From NCBI GenBank assembly GCA_023417655.1, contig JAEZFD010000062.1, positions 62,001-126,000 on the forward strand: DNA of 64,000 nucleotides. The letters run 5' to 3'. Each line of letters starts with the position of its first letter. The first letter of the stretch is position 1. Of this stretch, positions 16,611 to 26,147 are shown piece by piece. The translations under genes were made by a program, and so were the position numbers. This DNA comes from Planctomycetota bacterium. Its GTDB lineage: Bacteria; Planctomycetota; Planctomycetia; Planctomycetales; Planctomycetaceae. The notes under the pieces are model-generated. The model ran no database searches, had not been told where the DNA came from, and worked only from the letters and a program-made list of their open reading frames with translations.

Positions 16611-19052
16611 TCAACGCAGATCCAGCGGATCCAGATCCATCACTAATTCGACATCAGTGTGGAGTTGAAAGCTCCTGGCCGCCTGCTGCCATAATTCTGC
16701 AATGGCATTGCGATCGAGCGATGTCAATTGAAGATGGTATCGGAAAAATTTTCTGAGCCTTGCCAGTAATGCGGGTGCCGGGCCGAGAATTCGGACAGGA
16801 AGTTGCTGCTCCGATGTCACTTGACGCAGAATCCCTGTAATACGCCGGGCTTCTGCCTGAACCAATTCTTCTGAAAGGGATCGGAAAATCACCCGGGCCA
16901 TCACTTGATAGGGGGGAGCCTGAGCTTCCAGCCGATGAGCTAATTCTTCGCGTGCGAATGAATCGTAATCATGCTGAGCTGCGTACTGGATAACGGGTTC
17001 GTCCGGTGACATCGTCTGGACGAGCACCCGTCCCTCCCGGTGTCCGCGTCCCGTTCGACCTGCGACCTGAGAAATCAGCTGAAAAGTTCGTTCGGCAGCC
17101 CGAAGTTCCGGTTGATACAGCATTGTGTCGGCATCAATCACCCCGACCAGCGTCACATTCGGGAAATCGAGTCCCTTGGCGATCATCTGTGTCCCGAGCA
17201 GGATGTCGACTTTCCCTTCCCGGAACTTCTCGAGGGCAATGTCGTGGCTGCCTGCGCCCTGCATTGAGTCACTATCCATTCTCAGAATGCGAGCGTCGGG
17301 AAACTTGTTTTTGACCTCTGCTTCCAGCCGCTGGGTTCCCGTTCCGAGAAAGCGAACGCCGGGCAGATGGCACTCAGGACACCGTTCGGTCGGGACCGTC
17401 GAATACTCGCAGCTATGACAGAGCAGAACTCCTTTATCTTTATGCCAGGTCAACGAGACGTCACAGTCAGGGCAGCGAATTCGACCGCAGCGGGGACACC
17501 ACTGTACTGGTGAATAGCCACGCAAATTCAGAAATAGGATTACTTGTCCACGATCTCGAATGGCCTGTGTGACGGCTTGTCCCAGTGCGCGGCCGATGGA
17601 ATGTCCCTTACTGATCCAAGGGTCATTCCGGGTGTCGACCAGAGTGACCTGGGGGAGTGGACGCTGTTCGACCCGTTGAGTCATCTGCAGGAGCTGATCC
17701 TCGCCCTTTTGCGCTCGCAGCAGAGATTCCAGAGCCGGCGTGGCGGAACCGAGAACGAGTGGGACTCCCTCTCGCCTCGCCCGTTCCCGGGCGACTTCAC
17801 GGGCGTGATACCGCGGTGTTGAGTTCTGTTTGAATGTTGCTTCGTGCTCTTCATCAATGATGATCAGACCGAGATGAGGCACCGGAGCGAAGATCGCACT
17901 GCGTGCTCCCACGACAACCTGAACACGGCCTTCTGCAATTTCCTGCCAGTGCCAGTGACGGTCAGCATCTGAGAGATGGCTGTGCAGGACTGCGACCGAT
18001 TCAAATCGGGCGCTGAAGCGGCGAATTGTCTGAGGAGTCAGGCTGATTTCCGGCACGAGCACGATGGCCTGTCGCCCGTAGCGGACGACTTCCCGAATCG
18101 CCTGAATATAGACTTCGGTTTTCCCGCTGCCGGTGACTCCCTGCAGCAGCAGCGTCTGATGCTGTTGCTCGCGAAGAACTTTCAGGATGGCGTTGAGCGC
18201 CGTCTGCTGTTCATCGTTTAACTTCAGATCGGTCTGCGGTGCGACATCGAAAGTGGTTGCGGCAGTCACTTCACTTCGAATACGTCGGGCGACGATCAGC
18301 CCTTTCTTGCGCAGCGTGTCGATCGGCGAGCTGCCGCAACTTGCCCGCTCGGAGAGTTGTTCCACTGTCAGGCTTCCATTCGCCGCCTGCAGGGCGTCAA
18401 GAACGGCGACCTGCTTGGGGGTGAGCCGGTATTTCGTTCGATCAAGATCCGGAGCGAGTTCGAATGTCAGGATTTCGCGCGTTCCGGCCTGCCGTTTGAC
18501 ACCGGCCGGAATGATGCTGTCGAGTACCTGTCCCCAGCTGCAGAGGTAGTACTCGCTGATCCACCGGGTCAGTTCGAGCATCGCGGCGTTGAGCAGAGGC
18601 TCTCGATCGAGGATTTCTCGAATCGATTTCAGGCGCCGCGTGACCGGAACGTCGCTTGATAATCCAACACAATACCCCAGCGTCAGCTGATCTCCCCGCC
18701 CGAATGGAGCGCGGACACGCTGTCCCGGCGCGATTAACTCCCTCAAATCATCCGGAACGAGGTACGAGAAGACGGAATCCAAGGGACGATTGAACACAAC
18801 CTGAGCGACGAGGCGGTCAGCCTCGGCAGCCAGTTCCCACTTTTCAGGCTCCGGTTCGAGATCGAACAGGGCGGGCTGATGTTTCTTCTGAATTGCCAAC
18901 GACTCAATGAATGACCGGGATCTGGACGCATGCACACTGCCAGCGTTGCCGCTGTTCAGGTTAACGACTCCGAAGCGAATCGGCAAAATGAGGAAATCAA
19001 ACCGGCTCAAGACCGCCCGGGCGGGAATTGGGGTTGTTCGTCTGGGGAGCAT
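16611..19052 (-). CDS. priA: Primosomal protein N' (replication restart helicase PriA)
   Basis: PriA recognises stalled forks and reloads the replicative helicase. The DNA-binding N-terminal domain starts at about residue 85 (VAQVVFNRPLDSVFSYLVP). The helicase motifs follow: GVTGSGKTEVY (Walker A), IIIDEEHEATFKQ (DEAH-type box) and GSATPALESLL. The eight-cysteine zinc module is complete (CPRC, CPDC, CHSC, CPEC), and GTQMIAKGLDFPNV and QVAGRTGRG are present. The 813 residues include about 80 extra N-terminal residues; a TTG at 18899 is a plausible shorter start. Its 5' region faces the divergent lipoprotein gene that starts at 19240. Confidence 0.95.
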   Translation of the reverse strand: MLPRRTTPIPARAVLSRFDFLILPIRFGVVNLNSGNAGSVHASRSRSFIESLAIQKKHQPALFDLEPEPEKWELAAEADRLVAQVVFNRPLDSVFSYLVPDDLRELIAPGQRVRAPFGRGDQLTLGYCVGLSSDVPVTRRLKSIREILDREPLLNAAMLELTRWISEYYLCSWGQVLDSIIPAGVKRQAGTREILTFELAPDLDRTKYRLTPKQVAVLDALQAANGSLTVEQLSERASCGSSPIDTLRKKGLIVARRIRSEVTAATTFDVAPQTDLKLNDEQQTALNAILKVLREQQHQTLLLQGVTGSGKTEVYIQAIREVVRYGRQAIVLVPEISLTPQTIRRFSARFESVAVLHSHLSDADRHWHWQEIAEGRVQVVVGARSAIFAPVPHLGLIIIDEEHEATFKQNSTPRYHAREVARERARREGVPLVLGSATPALESLLRAQKGEDQLLQMTQRVEQRPLPQVTLVDTRNDPWISKGHSIGRALGQAVTQAIRDRGQVILFLNLRGYSPVQWCPRCGRIRCPDCDVSLTWHKDKGVLLCHSCEYSTVPTERCPECHLPGVRFLGTGTQRLEAEVKNKFPDARILRMDSDSMQGAGSHDIALEKFREGKVDILLGTQMIAKGLDFPNVTLVGVIDADTMLYQPELRAAERTFQLISQVAGRTGRGHREGRVLVQTMSPDEPVIQYAAQHDYDSFAREELAHRLEAQAPPYQVMARVIFRSLSEELVQAEARRITGILRQVTSEQQLPVRILGPAPALLARLRKFFRYHLQLTSLDRNAIAELWQQAARSFQLHTDVELVMDLDPLDLR

Positions 19053-19239
19053 TGGAATAGTTTGCCATGTTCCCGGAAATGACCCTCATTTCCCTCGCCT
19101 GAGATCCAATCATCAGAGTTCGTGCTGCTGCACTCTCTGGCTCCCTGATTCAAATTCCCTTCGTTTCCGTTCCCGTCTTCGATCCGTTCGAGCACATTTC
19201 CTTCAGAACCTGCCAGGATGGCCGGTTGATGATGTCGTC

Positions 19240-20796
19240 ATGATTCGCTGGGCACGACAAGCTGGCGTGCTTCTCCTCGCTCTCAGTCTGGGATGCGCGA
19301 CGGCCCCGGCGCGCATGAATTTGACCCCGTCGTGGCTCAAGAGCTCCCGAACCGGTGAGAAGGAATCGGAGCAACTCCGCAAATCTGCCGAGCAAAACGC
19401 TGAGGAAGAAGAACGCGAACCGCTGATCGCTCAGACGGAATCTGCTGAAACCAAAGTACAGCATGATCCTGCGACTCGAATGCTGATCGAAGCCGAACTG
19501 CGGGACGCCTCTCCCGAGGATCGTCAGGAATGGCTCGCATTGCTGGCGGCCGTTGATTCTTCACAGGTCCCTTACGTTCTGCAGAAACGCCGATTCAAGA
19601 ACGGTGACAAGCCCAGTGAGATCGTTGCCGCCGCTGCTTCAACGAGTGAGACTCTGCAATCGAAGCATGAAATTGCCCGGGCCAGTCACAGCACGAGCGA
19701 CGAGTCCCCTTCACAAACTGAAATGCCTTCTGGCATCACCGCGACTCCGATAACAGAACAGGAGAGCGCTGCCAGTCCGAAGTCCGTCGCGACGGAATCG
19801 AGTTCATCGGGCTGGCCCCAGAGAATTCGTTCGCTCGCGGATCCGACTCGAATCTGGTCACACCCCGGTGACGGCGGCATGGATCATCCCAATCCGGAAA
19901 AGGGACCTTCCGACAAGCAGGAGCGTTCGACTTTCGGGTTGCCGCTGGTCATCGGAACACAGGCCAAGGCCGACGCAGCTGTCGCAGAGTTTCACGCTCG
20001 GGAAACACCCCCTGTGCTTCCTTTAAATCCAGCTCCTCCGACCATGTCGGTCAAGACCCCGCGTCTGACGCCAGGGTCGCAGTTGTGGGAAGATGAGCTA
20101 CAGAAACTGATCTCTCTGCTGGAAGCGGAAGTTTCCGTTCAATCCGGTGGGAACGGAGACCGTGATCAGATCCGAAAGCAGGTTGCCCTGCGAATGCTGT
20201 ATCTCATTGAGGATCAGCCTCAGAAGGCCCAGTTAACAATTCCGGGAATTCCGCCGAATGAACAGGAGTTCTGGACCGAACTTTTCATGGGGCTTTCTGA
20301 GCATCTTGATCGCAGTGGAACAGTCGACCCGGGAGAACGGGCGACCCAGACGATGGCTCTGTTGAAGTCCGCCGCATTCCGACTGCAAGATCAAGCCCGC
20401 CTGAGACTTCCCAATCTGGCGTTCTGTCAGACGATTAATGGCTTCGGAAATTATGAGGGATATCCGACCGATCAGTTCTCACCCGGCCAGACGGTCCTCG
20501 TCTATGCGGAAATTCGAAACTTCGTCAGTCAGCCCACCGGAGAATCGGACTACCGGACCCGCATTCGCTCGACAATTGAAATCTACACGGGCGGCGACGC
20601 TCAGCAGCTGGTCGACCGCAGTACGTTCGAAGCGACCGAAGACCGCTGTCGTTCGTTGCGGACGGATTATTATCACAGTTACCGCATTGGCCTGCCCGCC
20701 CATCTCGCCCGCGGGCCGCACCTGTTGAAACTGATCATTCAGGATGAATTGAGCGGAAAGATCGCGACCGAGTCCCTGCCGTTCACGATTCAGTAA
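19240..20796 (+). CDS. Lipoprotein of unknown function
   Basis: The frame is open from 18907, but that part overlaps priA. The ATG at 19240 begins a clear lipoprotein signal (MIRWARQAGVLLLALSLGCA, cysteine at about residue 19), giving 518 residues. After a long Ser/Glu/Pro-rich low-complexity stretch, the C-terminal ~230 residues look folded (helical LISLLEAEVSVQ, then beta-rich to the end). No named domain is recognised. The LIEAELRDASPEDRQEWLALL segment is alpha-helical. The gene is divergent from priA and 160 bp upstream of ribD. A role at the outer envelope is likely from the signal only. Confidence 0.7.
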   Translation: MIRWARQAGVLLLALSLGCATAPARMNLTPSWLKSSRTGEKESEQLRKSAEQNAEEEEREPLIAQTESAETKVQHDPATRMLIEAELRDASPEDRQEWLALLAAVDSSQVPYVLQKRRFKNGDKPSEIVAAAASTSETLQSKHEIARASHSTSDESPSQTEMPSGITATPITEQESAASPKSVATESSSSGWPQRIRSLADPTRIWSHPGDGGMDHPNPEKGPSDKQERSTFGLPLVIGTQAKADAAVAEFHARETPPVLPLNPAPPTMSVKTPRLTPGSQLWEDELQKLISLLEAEVSVQSGGNGDRDQIRKQVALRMLYLIEDQPQKAQLTIPGIPPNEQEFWTELFMGLSEHLDRSGTVDPGERATQTMALLKSAAFRLQDQARLRLPNLAFCQTINGFGNYEGYPTDQFSPGQTVLVYAEIRNFVSQPTGESDYRTRIRSTIEIYTGGDAQQLVDRSTFEATEDRCRSLRTDYYHSYRIGLPAHLARGPHLLKLIIQDELSGKIATESLPFTIQ

Positions 20797-20956
20797 CAGT
20801 TCAATAACAGGCGTGCGAAGATGCGGATGCTCTGCTTTCACATTGCCTGACGGATCTGCTCCAGCATGGCAACTATTTCTGATTCCGTCGTATGATTCTG
20901 CGTGGTCCGTCGAGGCTCCTCTTCCAGCTTGACGCAATCTTTCGGAAGCCAGTCCC

Positions 20957-22087
20957 ATGTCAGCTCATCTCATGACTCAATTCCCTGATGAACTGTCTGT
21001 GATGCAACGGGCTCTCCACCTGGCTCGCCTGGGAGAAGGCTTTGTTGAACCGAATCCCTGTGTCGGTGCAGTGATTGTTGATGAGACTCGCAGGCTTCTA
21101 GGAGAGGGGTATCACGAACGTTTCGGCGGGCCGCACGCCGAGGTCATGGCCTTACGTCAGGCGGGTGAGAGTGCCCGCGGTGCGACCCTTTTTGTGACGC
21201 TCGAACCCTGTTCTCACTTTGGAAAGACGCCTCCGTGCGCGGATGCCGTGATCGCGGCCGGGATCCGTCGCGTTGTCATCTCCGTCGGTGATCCGGCGAA
21301 ACATAACTCGGGTGCGGGAGTCGAAAAGCTGCGCGCTGCCGGGATCGAAGTGGAAGTCGGGCTTTGTTCAGAAGAGGGAAGCGCTCTGCTGGCTCCTTTT
21401 GTGATGCTGATGACGGAGGACCGCCCCTTTGTTCACGCGAAATGGGCGATGACGCTCGATGGAAAAATCGCCACCCGGACGGGAGCGTCCCGTTGGATTA
21501 CCAATGCACGATCCCGCGAGACCGTCCATCAGCTTCGCGGTCAGATGGACGCCATTCTCATCGGGAGCGGGACGGCACTGGCAGACGATCCTCTGCTGAC
21601 CGCTCGACCCGCTGGGCCGCGTCGCCCCTTGCGTGTGGTTTTGGATTCACAGGCCCGATTGCCCTTACAGAGTCGGTTGCTCTCCTCACTGGAAGAAGGA
21701 CCGGTGCTGATCGCGGTTGCGCAGAGTGCTCCGTCGGATCAGGTGAATACATTGCTCGCAGCAGGAGCAGAAGTCTGGCAGTCGCCGGTTGATGGCGATC
21801 CGCGACGCATCTCACTGGCTGGGCTGCTTAAAGAGCTCGCACTCAGAAAAGTGACGAATCTCTTCGTCGAAGGGGGAGGTCAGGTCCTCGGAGCGTTCCT
21901 CGATTCGCGCGTGATCGACGAAGTGCACTGCTTTATCGCTCCGACGTTAATCGGTGGAGAAGAGGCTCCCGGTCCCATGGGAGGTCTCGGCTTCTCACAG
22001 ATGAATGAGTTGCCGAGACTGCATGCTCCCGAGATCCGTGAACTTGATGGTGACGTCTACATCCGGGGGAGAGTCTCCCGCGCCTGA
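20957..22087 (+). CDS. ribD: Bifunctional riboflavin biosynthesis deaminase/reductase RibD
   Basis: RibD carries out two consecutive riboflavin steps: deamination of the pyrimidine ring and reduction of the ribosyl side chain. The N-terminal deaminase has the zinc motifs HAEVMALRQAG and PCSHFGKTPPCADA. The reductase starts near residue 150 (PFVHAKWAMTLDGKIATRTG, SRWITNARSRE) and includes LFVEGGGQVLGAFL. At 376 residues it has the usual fused length. A GGAAG ribosome site precedes the ATG at 20957. No other riboflavin gene is nearby. Its end is 4 bp from the convergent hydrolase gene. Confidence 0.95.
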   Translation: MSAHLMTQFPDELSVMQRALHLARLGEGFVEPNPCVGAVIVDETRRLLGEGYHERFGGPHAEVMALRQAGESARGATLFVTLEPCSHFGKTPPCADAVIAAGIRRVVISVGDPAKHNSGAGVEKLRAAGIEVEVGLCSEEGSALLAPFVMLMTEDRPFVHAKWAMTLDGKIATRTGASRWITNARSRETVHQLRGQMDAILIGSGTALADDPLLTARPAGPRRPLRVVLDSQARLPLQSRLLSSLEEGPVLIAVAQSAPSDQVNTLLAAGAEVWQSPVDGDPRRISLAGLLKELALRKVTNLFVEGGGQVLGAFLDSRVIDEVHCFIAPTLIGGEEAPGPMGGLGFSQMNELPRLHAPEIRELDGDVYIRGRVSRA

Positions 22088-22090
22088 GCG

Positions 22091-23230
22091 TCACCTGGTT
22101 GAATTCATGGTGGGTCGGAGAACTGAATCAATCAGTCGATAGGCCCGTTCCCGCATCTCCGGCGGGAAGTCATGTGCCGCGACAGGATGCTCCACCTGCA
22201 AGTGGTCTGGAACACCGTGCAGTGCGAAAACCGGTTTCGCCGCAGCAACGATCCGGTCGACGCTGTCAGCTGCAAAGTTATGGTCGGACACCGGGGCAAT
22301 AATCAGGACCTGTCGTGGAGCGAGGGCTCCGATCAGCTCGTGGAAATCGAACGGGATCTCCTGCAGACGCCCCGCGTAGTCGGCGAGTGCCGGCATATAG
22401 CGATCCTGCGTCCATCCCTGTCCCTTGCGCCAAACGCCGGGAAGGTCGCGCCGATAGTCCAGGAACGAATCGAGCCCGCAGCTGGAGATCACGACTTTCA
22501 GTCGGTCATCAAGGACGGCGGTATAGACCGCATTATGTCCCCCGAGAGAGTGCCCGATGACGGCATATTGCTGCTTGTCGACATAAGGCAGCGAGTCGAG
22601 AAGATCGAGCCCCCGTTTGTTGTCATAGACCGCTTTCAGGCTTCCGCTTTTATAGCCAAGTCCCGTCAGATCCGGTGTGTATTCGCCAAGGTGCGGGTAA
22701 TTCGGAGCAAGGACGATATAGCCCCGTTCGGCGAGTTCTTTGGCATAGCGTCGATTGACGTTGGTTCCGAGCCCGACGATTTCATCAGGCCCTTGGGCAT
22801 GCGTCTGCTGTAAGGCAAGAACAGCAGGCACCGGTTTTGCATCGGGCTCGAGCGCAGTTTTCGGGATCAACAGATAGCCCGGCACACGGCTCCCCGGTTC
22901 GGACTGATAAGTGATCTTGCGCCGCACATAGCTCCCCATGTCAGTTTCACTGAGAACCTGTATGTCGAGATCGCAGTCACGTTCCTTGTCGGGCAGGACT
23001 CCCATGACACCCTGCATGCCACGAATGATTTCCTGACGCCGCTTCGCCCAGTCTGCCAGGGATTTGACAGGCTGCTGTTCCTGTTGGGAATCAAGAAAGA
23101 TGAGGAGTTGATCCTGTGGGAGTCGTCGAACAAGCAGGGGACCGATGTCATCCTCTGCGAGAGCCTGTCGAGACGCGTTCATTCCCCCTGAGGCCAGCAA
23201 GGCCAGTAACATCACAGCCCACTTCTTCAT
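22091..23230 (-). CDS. Secreted alpha/beta hydrolase (dienelactone hydrolase/acetyl-esterase-like)
   Basis: An exported alpha/beta-hydrolase. The ATG at 23230 starts a signal peptide (MKKWAVMLLALLASG, Ala-rich end); the upstream 24 in-frame codons have no support. The nucleophile elbow is GHSLGGHN, preceded by the YLLIPK and PAVLALQQTHAQG strands typical of the family. The late HLQVEHPVAAHDFPP segment probably holds the catalytic His. The mature protein is about 355 residues. The substrate is unknown; relatives in planctomycetes include carbohydrate esterases. It converges on ribD. Confidence 0.82.
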   Translation of the reverse strand: MKKWAVMLLALLASGGMNASRQALAEDDIGPLLVRRLPQDQLLIFLDSQQEQQPVKSLADWAKRRQEIIRGMQGVMGVLPDKERDCDLDIQVLSETDMGSYVRRKITYQSEPGSRVPGYLLIPKTALEPDAKPVPAVLALQQTHAQGPDEIVGLGTNVNRRYAKELAERGYIVLAPNYPHLGEYTPDLTGLGYKSGSLKAVYDNKRGLDLLDSLPYVDKQQYAVIGHSLGGHNAVYTAVLDDRLKVVISSCGLDSFLDYRRDLPGVWRKGQGWTQDRYMPALADYAGRLQEIPFDFHELIGALAPRQVLIIAPVSDHNFAADSVDRIVAAAKPVFALHGVPDHLQVEHPVAAHDFPPEMRERAYRLIDSVLRPTMNSTR

Positions 23231-23400
23231 GGAAGACTCCACTTCGACCCTGACGGACGTTATCGAGAGTTGTCCGACTCGCGGCAGATACCCTCTTGTC
23301 AATCTTTATAACCCGGTCCGGGGGGAGACTTCACTTCACTTGGCTCTGAAACGGGGCGGCAATCTCAATCTCGTTTTGAAGAGCGCACAGGGAAGAGAAT

Positions 23401-24441
23401 TCAGGAAGTGGTTGATGACGTTGCTGGTTTCATCGGAACATATCGGATCGGAGAACCGATGCTGACTTTCAGGGCGAGGGCTGCATCTGTCGCGAGTTCA
23501 ATGCCTTGATCGTTGACCTCCAGTCGGCCTCGGCAGCAGCGGAATCCGTCACTGCGGGACGAGACGAGATATTCCTGTTCACTCTCGATGCGATCATGAA
23601 TCGCAGTAACTTTGCTCACTCGGCTCTCCCGGACGCAACGGATGTTGTCACGGCGACAGTGGAGCATCGGGCCCCCTTCAAAGATGTCGACGCAGTTCTC
23701 GAACTGGAATCCTTCACTTTCCAGCAGTCGTCGAGCGGGGCGGGTCAGTTCATGCACCTGACCGATGACCTCCTGTGCCTCTTTCGGGAGCAGCGGGATA
23801 TAGATCGGGTATCGGGGCATCAGATCCCCGATAAAACTCTTGTTCACAATGCTGAGATAGTCGGCCTTAGGGAATTCGAGGTCAAAGAAGTGTTTGCCGA
23901 GTGCATCCCAGAACGGACTGTGTCCATGTTCGTCGATGACTCCCCGCATTTCGGCAAGGACATCAGGGTCGAATAACTGAGGGTACTCAGCCATGAACAG
24001 AAATCGGGAAAGAGAGAGAAGGCGACCGTTTCCCCCATGTCTCGCATCAGGATGGAGAAACAGACTTCCGATCTCGCACGGGCCGTTGTGATCTTCTTCA
24101 AGGTGGAGCACCGGAATCTCTTTGCGGACGTTCAGCATCCGCGAGTCATGAATGCTCGTCTCAATGCGATAGAGATAGAAAGGTTCGAATCCACCGACTT
24201 TGGAGACCAACCCGCTTGTTCCCTGCGCGATGTGCGTTTCACAATCTTCAATCACAAACAGATAGGACTCGCCACCGGGTTCGTCATCGTCGAGATGCTG
24301 AAATGAACGCTGGGAACCTTTGATACGCTTTTCAAGCAGAGCCCGATCCTGGGGAAGGGTCGTTAATCCGAAGGAAGTCAGATCTGCGAGTTCCATCAGG
24401 CGATCGAGATCCGCCAGCTCAACCGGTCGTACAACAAACAT
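23401..24441 (-). CDS. astA: Arginine N-succinyltransferase (AstA family)
   Basis: AstA transfers succinyl from succinyl-CoA to the alpha-amino group of arginine, the first step of the AST catabolic route. The protein has the typical 346-residue length and AstA features: the GLTTLPQDRALLEKRI start region, the EIGSLFLHPDARHGGNGRLL acetyl-CoA-binding-like segment, and MPRYPIYIPLLPKEAQEVIGQVH. The start is the ATG at 24441, with AAGGAG seven bases upstream (a GTG precedes it by one codon). It lies 57 bp downstream of the aminotransferase gene on the same strand, and the two probably form an operon. The partner genes astB and astD are not in the window. Confidence 0.9.
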   Translation of the reverse strand: MFVVRPVELADLDRLMELADLTSFGLTTLPQDRALLEKRIKGSQRSFQHLDDDEPGGESYLFVIEDCETHIAQGTSGLVSKVGGFEPFYLYRIETSIHDSRMLNVRKEIPVLHLEEDHNGPCEIGSLFLHPDARHGGNGRLLSLSRFLFMAEYPQLFDPDVLAEMRGVIDEHGHSPFWDALGKHFFDLEFPKADYLSIVNKSFIGDLMPRYPIYIPLLPKEAQEVIGQVHELTRPARRLLESEGFQFENCVDIFEGGPMLHCRRDNIRCVRESRVSKVTAIHDRIESEQEYLVSSRSDGFRCCRGRLEVNDQGIELATDAALALKVSIGSPIRYVPMKPATSSTTS

Positions 24442-24498
24442 CACACGACTCCTTGGATCAGCGTCATGAACTTCATGCGAAGAAGACTTTGCTCTCTA

Positions 24499-25920
24499 TC
24501 AGTCCCGGGAAGTTGCCGATCGATTCGCCGTATCGCCGACTGATTGCAGCACATCCTGCAGAATCCCGCAGACATGATCAATCTGGTCATCGGTGATGAC
24601 AGTAAATGGTGGCAGCATTCGCACCCGGGTCGGATTCGCACCGGCTGAGAAGGCAAGAACCCCAGCATGATACAGTCGGTCAAGCACGATTTTCGTGATC
24701 GACGCACTCCCATCAAAGACTTGAAACGCAACCATGCCGCCATATCCCCAGGGGCCTGAGATCCATTCAGGAACGGCGGTATGAATCTCTTCAAAATGGC
24801 TGGCGAATCGCTCGTGAACCTGCATCAGTCGGCCGCGACTCCCGAAATAGTCTCCGGACTGCAATTCCTTGAGAATTGCGAGTGACGCCAGAATCGATGA
24901 GGTCGCCCCCGTGAATGTCTGGCTGATGAGTCCCGGTTTGGGAGTCAGTTCGTCCCGAAACAGAGTCGCGCAGACCTGCGTCATCTTGCCGACGGTGACG
25001 ACATCGGCGTACTGGTCGAGTCGCAGGTGTTGAAAGGCGAACGGCTTTGTCGTGCGACCGAAGGTCTGGATCTCGTCGAACCAGATGGGCACGTCATGGC
25101 GTCGGAGTGTTTCGCAGATTGCCATGAAGAACTCCCGGGGGGCTGTGTAATAACCGCCTTCTCCCTGAATCAGTTCCATGATCATGCCGGCGTATTGTCC
25201 GGGGTAACGTTCGAGATGTTCTTCCAACCGATTCAAGCTCCTTTGCAGACTGTCCGGAGCATTCCGATCGAAGAAGGGGACGTAGTCAACGGCCATGACC
25301 GTGGGGAGTCCAACCCGATTCTTGGCGCGATCCGTCAGCTGTGCCGTCGCGAGCGTTCGACCGGAGAAGCCGTTCGCGAAGGACAGCATCCGGTCGGCCG
25401 GATACTGATGCTGAAACAGAATCTTGAGGGCATTCTCATTCGCCGTCGCTCCACTGGTGCTCAGGAAACAGTGAGCCAATGGACACAAGGCTCCCCGCAC
25501 GATCTTCAGGAATTCCTCACACAACTGAGTGGAGTCGATTCCCTGTTGCAGATTTCCCTGCATGACCGTGTCCTGCAGAGCGGCATCAATTCCTGCATCA
25601 AGCAGCCGGGGATCGCTATGCCCGAAGACATGCACTCCAATCCCGGTGATCATGTCATATTTGATACTGCCGTCGGCCAGTTCGACGAGTGCGCCGTTCC
25701 CGATTCCGCTGCCGAGATAAGGAAAGAACAGGTCGCCCCCTCGATTGCGGGAGAAGACCTGGATCAGCTGAGCATAATCTTCCTGGCGTTCGACAGCAGG
25801 GGGCTTTGGAGCTGTGATTCGTTCTCGGTGTTCCGCCAATGCATCCTGTAAGAGCCGACGTGCCTCGACAACTCGAGGGTCGCTCCGCAGTAAATCAGAA
25901 ATCAAGGGGCCAGACAGCAT
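24499..25920 (-). CDS. Class III aminotransferase, lysine 6-aminotransferase-like
   Basis: A PLP-dependent omega-aminotransferase of 473 residues. Visible elements are STSGATANENALKIL (phosphate-binding region), WFDEIQTFGRTTK (the Asp that holds the PLP nitrogen), and the Schiff-base lysine K312 in VTVGKMTQVCATLF. The GKxTQVC context is like L-lysine 6-aminotransferase rather than AstC/ArgD, where the lysine usually sits in AKALGGG. The gene neighbour is astA, so it may serve ornithine/succinylornithine turnover or lysine catabolism; the sequence does not decide. A strong GAGGAGA ribosome site precedes the ATG. Confidence 0.85.
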   Translation of the reverse strand: MLSGPLISDLLRSDPRVVEARRLLQDALAEHRERITAPKPPAVERQEDYAQLIQVFSRNRGGDLFFPYLGSGIGNGALVELADGSIKYDMITGIGVHVFGHSDPRLLDAGIDAALQDTVMQGNLQQGIDSTQLCEEFLKIVRGALCPLAHCFLSTSGATANENALKILFQHQYPADRMLSFANGFSGRTLATAQLTDRAKNRVGLPTVMAVDYVPFFDRNAPDSLQRSLNRLEEHLERYPGQYAGMIMELIQGEGGYYTAPREFFMAICETLRRHDVPIWFDEIQTFGRTTKPFAFQHLRLDQYADVVTVGKMTQVCATLFRDELTPKPGLISQTFTGATSSILASLAILKELQSGDYFGSRGRLMQVHERFASHFEEIHTAVPEWISGPWGYGGMVAFQVFDGSASITKIVLDRLYHAGVLAFSAGANPTRVRMLPPFTVITDDQIDHVCGILQDVLQSVGDTANRSATSRD

Positions 25921-26147
25921 GACACGGTCTCCTCAGCAGGAATCGGAATCCCCGCCGGACACAGAAGCAGATTGCTTAGTTCGGTCACTGCATTTTATGT
26001 GCCTGCGAGCCGGTGGTGAGAACGGAGGTACCCGTTTTTTAGGCGAAATCAGTGATCTCTTCGGTGTGCATTGGACTTGCGGCAAACAGCAGGCCTGACG
26101 CTTCGCCGACGGACATAAAGCAATGGCGTGACGCTGTGACGTACAGG

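Noticed and set aside
24182..24192. T-arm-like sequence GGTTCGAATCC
   Set aside because: It lies inside the astA coding sequence, with no pairing acceptor stem, anticodon arm or CCA end around it.
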